Below are positions 1-6,698 of a DNA stretch of 64,000 bases, piece after piece; positions within the stretch are counted from its first letter, which is position 1, and every line of letters starts with the position of its first letter. The stretch is from the NCBI GenBank assembly GCA_021713395.1, contig JAKJJT010000001.1:186001-250000 (forward strand). Direction: 5' to 3'. The notes beneath the pieces are model-generated. The model saw nothing but the letters and a program-made list of their open reading frames with translations. It was not told where the DNA came from and did not search any database. Source of the DNA: Thiotrichales bacterium 19S9-11 (lineage in GTDB: Bacteria; Pseudomonadota; Gammaproteobacteria; Francisellales; Francisellaceae). Both the position numbers and the translations under genes were made by a program.

Positions 1-1
1 A

Positions 2-847
2 CCGCAAAGACTTTATTTAGAAACAATTAGACGCTGTAAGCGTATTACGCGAAAAATTGTTAAAGCACTTAATATATCAGGGCCATTTAATATTCAGTTT
101 ATTGCTAAAGATAACCACTTAAAAGTGATTGAATGTAATTTACGTGCATCACGTTCATTTCCATTTGTCTCAAAAGTAACAGGCCATAACTTTATTGATA
201 TCGCAACGAAAGTGGTGATGGATCAATATATACCACAACGTTATAATACGCTTGATCTTGACTTTGTTGGCGTTAAGTCATCGCAGTTTTCTTATAACCG
301 CCTAAAAGGTGCTAACCCTGTTGCTCATGTTGAGATGTCATCAACAGGTGAGGTTGCTTGTATCGGAGAAGACTTACATGAAGCTTTTTATAAATCGTGG
401 CAGGCAACGGATTTATCAATTAAGCGTAAGCGTATCTTTTTAGCAATTGGTGGTGATAGAAAGCCACGCTTATTAAAAGAGCTTCAAGCCTTACTTGCTA
501 AGGGCTGGCAGTTTTATACCACAGAAGGTACTTACCGTTATTTAGAAGACTATGGTGTTAGCTCTACTTGTGTCTATAAGATATCAGAAGAGAAAGAACC
601 ATCGACAGAGACTTTAATTATTAATCGGGAAGTTGATTTAATCATTAATATTCCAAGACGTCTACGTCATACAGAAGAATCAAATATCACAGATGGTTTT
701 AAAATAAGACGCTTAGCAGTTGATCATAATATTCCGCTTGTGACTAACCTTCAAAATGCCAAATTATTACTACAGTCATTAATTGAGCTATTTGAAAAGC
801 CAGCAACGGTTAAATCATGGGATCAGTATATGGGGAAAAATCAATAA
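2..847 (+). CDS. carB: Carbamoyl-phosphate synthase large subunit, C-terminal part (partial)
   Basis: The reading frame is open from the first bases of the window, so the gene starts upstream; 281 C-terminal residues are visible. The protein makes carbamoyl phosphate from ammonia, bicarbonate and ATP for pyrimidine and arginine synthesis, working with the CarA glutaminase. The visible part is the end of the second ATP-grasp domain (GPFNIQFIAKDN, then VIECNLRASRSFPFVSK) followed by the MGS-like allosteric domain, with DLIINIPRRLRH and FKIRRLAVDHNIPLVTN near the end. These motifs match the eukaryotic CAD/CPS1 and Bacteroidetes sequence type rather than the E. coli type, which has IEVNPRAARTVPFVSK at this place. 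A hairpin with a T-run follows directly. The family is certain; the subtype is judged from motif memory. Confidence 0.93.
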   Translation, partial: PQRLYLETIRRCKRITRKIVKALNISGPFNIQFIAKDNHLKVIECNLRASRSFPFVSKVTGHNFIDIATKVVMDQYIPQRYNTLDLDFVGVKSSQFSYNRLKGANPVAHVEMSSTGEVACIGEDLHEAFYKSWQATDLSIKRKRIFLAIGGDRKPRLLKELQALLAKGWQFYTTEGTYRYLEDYGVSSTCVYKISEEKEPSTETLIINREVDLIINIPRRLRHTEESNITDGFKIRRLAVDHNIPLVTNLQNAKLLLQSLIELFEKPATVKSWDQYMGKNQ

Positions 848-868
848 AGCACTTGAGTGCTCTTTTTT
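848..868 (+). terminator. Rho-independent terminator after carB
   Basis: The stem AGCAC/GTGCT with the four-base loop TTGA begins at the last carB base and is followed by C and six T residues. It should end the carB transcript. Confidence 0.7.
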
Positions 869-931
869 GAAATATTAATGAACATCATCTAGGCTTAAAT
901 AAAGAATTTAGCATAAAAAATTAAGTAGTAG

Positions 932-1294
932 ATGATGCGATTACACAGGTTACTTATTATATTTTTCTTATTATTTCCTTTTGTTACTTATAGTAATGAA
1001 GTGCTTAAATGTCCCAATGGAAAAACAGTCAACTTAGGTGATAGTATTCAAACAGTTATTAACCGCTGTCAAAGAGATAAAGTTGATCATAAGGGTTACT
1101 TAGTTGCACGACCTTCTATTATTCGTTGGAATAAAGTTACAGAAGAAGTTACTTACGATAATCAAAATAAACCCATTCATAGCCAAAAAATACTAGAAAA
1201 ACATGCACTTTTAATGCTACATAGTCAAGATACTAAAAAATCAGTGACTTTCCAGTTTTTAGATGATCGTTTAATTGGGACTGAAAATAAGTGA
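932..1294 (+). CDS. Small secreted protein, DUF2845-like
   Basis: A 120-residue protein with a clear N-terminal signal peptide (hydrophobic LLIIFFLLFPFVTYS after MMRLHR), so it is probably periplasmic. The mature part starts LKCPNGKTVNLGDSIQTVINRCQRD, with two cysteines about 20 residues apart and a GDS turn. This resembles the DUF2845 pattern, in which a Cys, a GDS and a second Cys open the domain; the match is from memory and loose. Two adjacent ATG codons could start it and no strong ribosome binding site is visible. No function is known. It stands alone between the carB terminator and a hydrolase gene. Confidence 0.6.
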   Translation: MMRLHRLLIIFFLLFPFVTYSNEVLKCPNGKTVNLGDSIQTVINRCQRDKVDHKGYLVARPSIIRWNKVTEEVTYDNQNKPIHSQKILEKHALLMLHSQDTKKSVTFQFLDDRLIGTENK

Positions 1295-1391
1295 TGCTTC
1301 ATTCAAAACATTTAAGGCTTACAAGTTCTTTTAAATAAAGCTAAAATCATATTTAACGTTAATTTGAGAAGTTTAGTTTTAAGATTTTTAA

Positions 1392-2039
1392 ATGATTAAA
1401 AAAAATGATATTTATTTAATTGATGGTGCTATTGGTAAGCTTGAAGTAGCACTTGACTTTCCTAAAGAACAAACAAATAGTGATACAGTTGCAGTGATTT
1501 GTCACCCGCATCCACTTTTTCAAGGAACGATGAATAATAAAGTTGTTACAACAATTGCAAAAGCATTTAATCAAGTGGGAATATTAGCAGCTCGTTTTAA
1601 TTATCGAGGTGTTGGTAAAAGTGATGGTAATTATGATGATGGTATTGGTGAAATTAATGATTTAATTTCAGTTGTTTCCTGGTTAAGATCACAGAATATG
1701 GCTAAAAATGTTATTTTAGCTGGCTTTTCATTTGGAGGAGCAATTGCTTATAAAGGATCAACAAAGATTGATGATGTCAGTATGTTATTAATGGTTTCAC
1801 CATCAACGAAAAACTTTAACTTAAATCAAGCATTGGTACCTAAAATGCCACTATTTGTTATTTTAAGTGAAGATGATGAAGTGATTGATGCAAGAGAAAC
1901 GTTTGATTTTTTAATCAATGATTTTAAAGGGCCTTATCATTTATTAAAGTTAACTAAGGCCGGTCATTTTTTCCATGGCCGATTAATTGAGCTTCGCCAG
2001 GAGATTTATTATCATTATCAGTTACGTTTAAGTAATTAA
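1392..2039 (+). CDS. Alpha/beta hydrolase (COG2945-like)
   Basis: A 215-residue cytoplasmic hydrolase of the alpha/beta fold. The nucleophile elbow GFSFGG places the catalytic serine at residue 113; the acid is probably in EDDE (residues 160-163) and the histidine in AGHFFHG (His192). The N-terminal CHPHPLFQGTMNNKVV and FNYRGVGKSDG segments are typical of the small dienelactone-hydrolase-like group often annotated as a predicted hydrolase of COG2945. There is no signal peptide. The substrate cannot be told from sequence. It has no obvious operon partner. Confidence 0.85.
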   Translation: MIKKNDIYLIDGAIGKLEVALDFPKEQTNSDTVAVICHPHPLFQGTMNNKVVTTIAKAFNQVGILAARFNYRGVGKSDGNYDDGIGEINDLISVVSWLRSQNMAKNVILAGFSFGGAIAYKGSTKIDDVSMLLMVSPSTKNFNLNQALVPKMPLFVILSEDDEVIDARETFDFLINDFKGPYHLLKLTKAGHFFHGRLIELRQEIYYHYQLRLSN

Positions 2040-2123
2040 GCTTGAGTTTTAAGTGATCATTAACTTAAATTAAAATAAAGCTTTAAGGATAAGTTAGCTA
2101 AGCTTAAATTAAGAGGAATCATA

Positions 2124-2582
2124 ATGTTATCAGCAGAGCGCCCTAAACGGTTAACCAATGCGATTAAGATACTAGCAGTTTGGTTATTAATAGTTTTTGT
2201 TATTGAACTGACTCAAGTTTTTATTTATGGTGTACCGTATATTAGCCATATTAATGGGCATAATGAAACATTAACCCCACAGGTTTATATTGTAAGCCTT
2301 ATTGCAACAATTGCTATTCAATATCTATTATTATTAGGACTTTGGTGGGCTAAAAACTGGGTTAGAGTTATTTATTCAGTTTTATTTGTACTTGGTATTT
2401 TAGGCTTTTTATATTCTTTAACATTACGTCCTGAGTTTACTCGTGAGAATTTATTTTCTCTGATTATTACAACAATCACCTGGCTTTTAAATGCTTACTT
2501 AATGATTAAGCTTTTTAATAAAAAAGGATCTAGTTGGTTTTTAAACGCCAAAGACACTAAAGAAACTAAACGCGCCTTATAA
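2124..2582 (+). CDS. Four-helix inner membrane protein, unknown function
   Basis: A 152-residue protein with four hydrophobic segments, at about residues 16-40, 52-78, 81-101 and 112-130, and a charged, lysine-rich C-terminus. A good AGAGG-type ribosome binding site precedes the ATG. I do not recognise the family; it has the look of small integral membrane proteins of the inner membrane. Short loops and no conserved charged residues inside the helices give no hint of transport or catalysis. Confidence 0.7.
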   Translation: MLSAERPKRLTNAIKILAVWLLIVFVIELTQVFIYGVPYISHINGHNETLTPQVYIVSLIATIAIQYLLLLGLWWAKNWVRVIYSVLFVLGILGFLYSLTLRPEFTRENLFSLIITTITWLLNAYLMIKLFNKKGSSWFLNAKDTKETKRAL

Positions 2583-2631
2583 AAAATCAAGTAAAACAAT
2601 AATTTAAATCAATTTTGCGGTAAATAGTAAC

Positions 2632-2662
2632 ATTATTCACCGCATAATATGCGGTGAATAAT
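2632..2662. repeat. Perfect inverted repeat at the 5' end of the broken Fic gene
   Basis: Arms ATTATTCACCGCAT and ATGCGGTGAATAAT (14 bp each) with a three-base loop AAT. A related half-site (TGCGGTAAATA) lies about 15 bp upstream. The repeat overlaps the first possible start codon of the Fic fragment. It has no T-run, so an operator is more likely than a terminator. The gene's own C-terminal winged helix could have been the binder. Confidence 0.6.
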
Positions 2663-3176
2663 AATTATGTGGATACACAAGCACCAGATGCAAGTAGACT
2701 AGACAAGGAAATGACAGCTTTTCTTAATTGGTTTGAAACAAATAGTGAGATTGATCCCGTCTTAAAAGCAGGTGTTGCGCATTTATGGTTTATTACAATT
2801 CACCCTTTTGAAGATGGTAATGGTCGTATTGCTCGTGCAATAGCAGATATGGCTTCAGTGGTTTTTGGGCTGTCTTGGGCGTGCGATAGAAAATACAGAT
2901 AAGCTTCAAAAAAATGTATTATTTAAAGCAAAACTTTGGGATAAGGCTAATCAAGTTCAAATTAATGAGCGACAAAAATTAATTATTAATCGTATGCTTG
3001 ATAACTTTGAAGGTTTTATGAATACATCAAAATATGCCAAGATTGCTAAGTGTTCAAATGATACGGCATTACGAGATATTCAAGAATTAAAAAGACAAGG
3101 TATTTTAGTTCAAAATCCTTCAGGTGGTAGGTCTACCAGCTATCGTCTAATTGATGCAGATGAATTATTAGTTTAA
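2654..3176 (+). pseudogene. Fic family protein, broken (N-terminal truncation, internal deletion and frameshift)
   Basis: Two adjacent frames carry parts of one Fic protein of the DUF4172/winged-helix type. The first (2654-2902) has the catalytic motif HPFEDGNGRIARAIADMA. The second (about 2865-3176) has the usual downstream region FKAKLWDKA, then a winged helix-turn-helix (AKIAKCSNDTALRDIQELK, GGRSTSYR). Between the motif and ENTDKLQKNVLFKAK the family normally has about 50 more residues, so there is an internal deletion as well as the frame change. The N-terminal half, with the regulatory helix, is also missing: family members are about 370 residues. Fic enzymes transfer AMP or similar groups to proteins; this copy should be inactive. 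Confidence 0.75.
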
Positions 3177-3177
3177 G

Positions 3178-3564
3178 TTAGATATTTTTAATTTTCTTAT
3201 AAAATGACTGATACTTTAAAATTAATTTATCTTGTGTAATAAAGGTCATTTTTTCACAAGTACACTGTGCAAGCATTATTCGATCAAATGGATCTTTATG
3301 AGTTGTCGGTAAGCTTCTTAATGCTTCTGCATGTTCTGCCATAATAGGCAGTTGAATTAAGCCAGATGATTCAAGCTCATAGCTTAGATTTTTACTAACT
3401 TTTATTTTTCCAATGGACTCTTTAATTACAACTTCAAAAATACTGGCACTACTGAAAAATAATTCGCATGCTGGGTTTTCAATTAGTTCAATTGCTTTCT
3501 TTGATAACTTACTTGGCTCATATAAAAGCCACAGTAAGTAGTGAGTGTCTAATAAATACATCAC
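3178..3564 (-). CDS. PIN-domain ribonuclease toxin (VapC-like, COG3744)
   Basis: A 128-residue PIN-domain protein. The four acidic residues that bind the catalytic metal are visible: Asp6 in YLLDTHYLLW, Glu44 in SIFEVVIKE, Asp91/Asp94 in HKDPFDR and Asp112 in ITQDK. Such toxins cleave tRNA or mRNA when freed from their antitoxin. Its start overlaps the end of the upstream antitoxin gene by four bases (ATGA), the usual translational coupling of type II pairs. The gene appears intact. The RNA target is unknown. Confidence 0.88.
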   Translation of the reverse strand: MMYLLDTHYLLWLLYEPSKLSKKAIELIENPACELFFSSASIFEVVIKESIGKIKVSKNLSYELESSGLIQLPIMAEHAEALRSLPTTHKDPFDRIMLAQCTCEKMTFITQDKLILKYQSFYKKIKNI

Positions 3565-3797
3565 TCACCTAAAAATAACTGATTGATTTCATCAGAAGGT
3601 GCATCAAAGTCATCAGCAATAAAATAAGGCTTATTTTTCAACTTACCAATAATTCTTGCTTTTTTGACAATTGGTATAATTTTAGCAACCAGTTGCTTAT
3701 CCTTTGTAATTAATATTTCCTCTCCAGTATTTGAGACTTGTTGTATTAACTTAGGAAAGTTTTGTTTTGCATCACCGATGCCATAAATATGATGCAT
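3561..3797 (-). CDS. Phd/YefM family antitoxin
   Basis: A 78-residue antitoxin. The N-terminal DAKQNFPKLIQQV and EEILITKDKQLVAKIIP segments are the Phd/YefM DNA-binding fold. The C-terminal tail (DDFDAPSDEINQLFLGE), of the form usual for Phd partners of COG3744 PIN toxins, should wrap the toxin. An upstream in-frame ATG at 3803 is only about two bases from the ribosome binding site (AAGGAG), whereas the ATG at 3797 is seven to eight bases away, so I prefer 3797. Phd-type antitoxins repress their own promoter; a strong promoter lies just upstream. Confidence 0.85.
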   Translation of the reverse strand: MHHIYGIGDAKQNFPKLIQQVSNTGEEILITKDKQLVAKIIPIVKKARIIGKLKNKPYFIADDFDAPSDEINQLFLGE

Positions 3798-3832
3798 AAT
3801 CATTCTCCTTTTAAGTGGTTACCTATGTTAGT

Positions 3833-3861
3833 ATTATACAAAAATATTCCTTGCTTGTCCA
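3833..3861 (-). promoter_or_regulatory. Sigma-70 promoter of the Phd/PIN pair
   Basis: On the minus strand, TGGACA (3861-3856) and TATAAT (3838-3833) are separated by 17 bases, five of six and six of six matches to consensus. The antitoxin start is about 35 bases downstream. Confidence 0.65.
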
Positions 3862-3904
3862 AATTATTAAAATAATAGGTGTTTTCCTTTCCATTATCAG
3901 AGTC

Positions 3905-4216
3905 ATTGTATGGTCATTTATTTTTAAAAACAATAATGAGATAACAAGTGATATCTTAATTTTAAATAGATAGATAAAAATTAACTTTAATCACACAAAA
4001 AAGAAACAAAATATTATTATTTTGAAATATTAGTATTTTAAATGACAAAATATTTGATATTTTTCCATTTTTAACTATTTGAATTATAAAAGTAAACTAA
4101 AAATCTATCATGTTGTAACATTTTATTGGTTTACAGCTAACTTATTATCATATAACGTAGTATGCATACTTTTAAAAATAACATATAAATCGATATAAAT
4201 TGGGGGATTTAAGATG
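3905..4216 (+). repeat. Upstream module, copy 1 (direct repeat of 6387-6698)
   Basis: This 312-bp stretch is repeated at 6387-6698 with only four mismatches and no gaps. Weaker similarity (TTCCATTAT) extends back to 3889/6370. It is very AT-rich, has no credible open reading frame, and ends exactly at the ATG of the gene behind it. Together with bases 3804-3904, which hold the promoter of the minus-strand toxin-antitoxin pair, it fills the whole gap between genes. It contains the palindrome AGTATGCATACT and the ribosome binding site GGGGG, so I read it as a transplanted promoter plus leader. Confidence 0.9.
4130..4170 (+). promoter_or_regulatory. Putative promoter with palindromic operator, copy 1
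   Basis: A TATAAC -10-like hexamer at 4151-4156 is preceded by TTTACA (4130-4135, spacing 15, short). The perfect 12-bp palindrome AGTATGCATACT at 4159-4170 would cover the start of transcription. The same arrangement is present in the second copy at 6612-6652. The regulator is unknown. Confidence 0.4.
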
Positions 4217-5956
4217 GCTGGAGAGAATCAAAAAGCATTAGAAGCAATCGAAAATTTTGATCAGTGGTATAGAACTGCATTGGAATATAATTTCTTGCAA
4301 AATGATTATGCTACCAGGCAATGGAATGATTTTTGGAAAGAAGAATCAGCTAAAGACTCGAGTATTCCAAAAGGAAATATTCCTATGATGTGTTTAGCAG
4401 GGTTTGAGTGTGACCCTGATGTAATGGAGTATAAAGACTGTTTAGATCAGGGCCTTTCAAAGCTAAAGAAGGAACTAGGCGGTAAAGAAAGTATAACAGA
4501 TGTTTTTATTGAGCAGTATATTAATAGGAATCAAGATGATCCTGCTAATTTAAAGATAAGTCAATTATATGCGATTGACTCTAATTTTAGAAAAATACAT
4601 TGGCATATACACAGTGACCAAACTTCTGCTAATACCTTAATGACTTTTTGTAATACAGTATTGATGAAAGGATTGGCTGACCACATTGGTTTAAGAAAAC
4701 CAACAGCTGATGAAGTTGACAAAGCAGCGGTTACTATGCTTAGAGCTGCCATTAAGGAAAAGGCTGGTTATGAAAATGTTATTGTTCCAGACTTTGATGG
4801 CTATACTGCAAGTGATATGTTAAAGATCTCCTCAAAAGTTCGAGAGTTTCATGATTTAGATAGTAACCTTATTACACCAGCTAGTGTTCAAGCAATTATA
4901 ACTGTAGCAAAAGTAGACATTAACTTACTAGAACAAATAACAAAAGAAGATGTTGAGCAGATAAATGCAAATGTTAATCAGTTTGGATCAAGTCCATTTG
5001 TCGAAGTTGAAAATATTTTTACTAATAAAAAAGGAAATATTGTTATTGGAGCACAACTTAGACGTGTAGCTGAAGAGACAAAAGAGTTTGAAAAATTAAT
5101 TAACCGAGTAAAGCAAAGTTTAATAGATTGTAATGTACCTGAGTCAGTGATTACTAATCTTAATTATCAAGACTATAAGCAGTTAGCTCAAGTATTTAAA
5201 CTAGGAGACAGTGAGCAATTAATACATGAATTAAAAGATATATTAATAAGTTCTGATAGAAGTGAAGAGTTTATATCGGTTTCTAATATGACTAATAAAA
5301 ATGTACTCTCTCAAGAGAAAAGTGAATATGTGCAGAAATCTAGTGAAGTTTTTATTAGCTTATTGAATCAGGGAGTTAAGATTGATCATATAAAAGCATT
5401 ATCTGTAGAAAACAGCCAAGCTTTAGTGAATAATGAGGTTAATAAGTCCAGTGATAATACCCATTTAATTTATATTTTATCAGATTTATTAATATCAGAA
5501 GGCCAATATGATTTGGCTAAAGATATGATGAACAAAGCTAGCATAAAGGCTTCTGAGCAGTTTGATATTAATTCTGCAAAGTCTTTTTTGAAGGAGCGAT
5601 TAAATTATCATAAATTTACGGCCTCAGAATCTGAGGTGGTGCTAAAGTCACTATCTGATCAACAGGTTCTTAATATTTATCAGGATCATGTAGAATCAAA
5701 TATATCTAACTGGAAAGAAAACTTAATTGAAAAGTTAAGATCTAAAACTGGTATGACAACTAATGACCAAAGCAGGGGGAGACGTAGGTTAGCACAGATT
5801 AATCAGAAAAGCATCACCGATGAAAATGGAGCAAGCTCTAATATTGTTCCAATATTACTTAAGCTAGAGAATTTTGCAGACCTTGCTTCTAATCCACCAC
5901 AACATTTTTTAAGCCAGCCAAAAGATCAGCAAGGGCTAAGAATAGAAAACAAATAA
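4214..5956 (+). CDS. Orphan 580-residue protein, candidate effector
   Basis: I do not recognise a family. The protein is hydrophilic, without signal peptide or membrane segment, probably largely helical, and ends in a loosely structured basic/polar tail (SRGRRRLAQINQKS onward, rich in N, Q and S). The translation start is fixed by GGGGG seven bases before the ATG. Its 312-bp upstream region is shared almost base for base with the gene at 6696, yet the two proteins show no similarity I can see. Its flanks contain remnants of a helix-turn-helix gene and of a nuclease/transposase gene. An intracellular effector controlled together with its neighbour is a reasonable inference from layout, size and solubility, but no secretion signal can be proved. 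Confidence 0.7.
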   Translation: MAGENQKALEAIENFDQWYRTALEYNFLQNDYATRQWNDFWKEESAKDSSIPKGNIPMMCLAGFECDPDVMEYKDCLDQGLSKLKKELGGKESITDVFIEQYINRNQDDPANLKISQLYAIDSNFRKIHWHIHSDQTSANTLMTFCNTVLMKGLADHIGLRKPTADEVDKAAVTMLRAAIKEKAGYENVIVPDFDGYTASDMLKISSKVREFHDLDSNLITPASVQAIITVAKVDINLLEQITKEDVEQINANVNQFGSSPFVEVENIFTNKKGNIVIGAQLRRVAEETKEFEKLINRVKQSLIDCNVPESVITNLNYQDYKQLAQVFKLGDSEQLIHELKDILISSDRSEEFISVSNMTNKNVLSQEKSEYVQKSSEVFISLLNQGVKIDHIKALSVENSQALVNNEVNKSSDNTHLIYILSDLLISEGQYDLAKDMMNKASIKASEQFDINSAKSFLKERLNYHKFTASESEVVLKSLSDQQVLNIYQDHVESNISNWKENLIEKLRSKTGMTTNDQSRGRRRLAQINQKSITDENGASSNIVPILLKLENFADLASNPPQHFLSQPKDQQGLRIENK

Positions 5957-5991
5957 TGGAAAACGGCAGATTTTATAGTTAAGTAATTTGT

Positions 5992-6059
5992 TTTAAAAAT
6001 GCGACTAGTTTGAGAGTCACCGGTACCTAGTTGACGCTTAATTTTATTAAAGCCAAGGT
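5992..6059 (-). pseudogene. Helix-turn-helix gene remnant, copy a
   Basis: The reverse complement reads LGFNKIKRQLGTGDSQTSRIF, part of an Xre-type DNA-binding domain. The same 68 bp recurs at 7842-7909 with a few differences. Beyond it no start codon and no C-terminus are present. It lies just behind the 580-codon orphan, as the other copy lies behind the 332-codon orphan. Confidence 0.65.
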
Positions 6060-6101
6060 CTCTTAGCTTTAGGTCATATTTTAAAAGCGCTAGGTTTTAG
6101 A

Positions 6102-6371
6102 TTATCGCTTAGTTAAATGCAACTCTTTTTTAAGTTCTAGTACTACTGATTTTTTAAGACCTGTAACAGTAACAACTTTATCAACCGGGTCACCAAAGGA
6201 TAGTAAGTTGCGCGCCATTTCTTGTGCTTTTTGAGCTGCGCCTTGCAGAGTGGCTTTTGCTTGTAATCTTTCTAAATAGTTCATAAAGTCACCATCTGTA
6301 TTTTGATTAATGGTATCAATGAGTTGATCGACTGATTTTTTAGGATCATCTAAAAGCCATAGTCTTGTTTT
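6102..6371 (-). pseudogene. C-terminal remnant of an Rpn/PD-(D/E)XK transposase-like protein
   Basis: The frame is open on the minus strand from about 6371 to a stop at 6102 (roughly 89 codons, with an internal ATG at 6284). It reads TRLWLLDDPKKSVDQLI, then QAKATLQGAAQKAQEMARNLLSFG and VTGLKKSVVLELKKE. The shape, with an Ala/Gln/Lys-rich helix followed by ARNLL and a short VTGL helix-turn-helix-like end, is that of the C-terminus of Rpn family recombination-promoting nucleases. The N-terminal nuclease domain is missing: the frame ends where the second copy of the 312-bp module begins. The family assignment is from memory and moderate. Confidence 0.5.
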
Positions 6372-6386
6372 CCATTATTAAGAATT

Positions 6387-6698
6387 ATTGTATGGTCATT
6401 TATTTTTAAAAACAATAATGAGATAACAAGTGATATCTTAATTTTAAATAGATAGATAAAAATTAACTTTAATTACACAAAAAAGAAACAAAATATTATT
6501 ATTTTGAAATATTAGTATTTTAAATGACAAAATATTTGATATTTTTCCATTTTTAACTATTTGAATTATAAAAGTAAACTAAAAATCTATCATATTGTAA
6601 CATTTTATTGGTTTACAGCTAACTTATTATCATATAACGTAGTATGCATACTTTTAAAAATAACATATAAATCGATATAAATAGGGGGATTTGAGATG
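6387..6698 (+). repeat. Upstream module, copy 2 (direct repeat of 3905-4216)
   Basis: This copy has 308 of 312 bases identical to 3905-4216, with no gaps, again ending at a start codon. The four differences are scattered; one turns TGGGGG into AGGGGG and slightly improves the ribosome binding site. It directly abuts the cut-off nuclease remnant, which marks the insertion or recombination border. Confidence 0.9.
6612..6652 (+). promoter_or_regulatory. Putative promoter with palindromic operator, copy 2
   Basis: The same TTTACA, TATAAC and AGTATGCATACT (6641-6652) arrangement as in copy 1. Identity between the copies suggests that both orphan genes answer to the same regulator. Confidence 0.4.
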
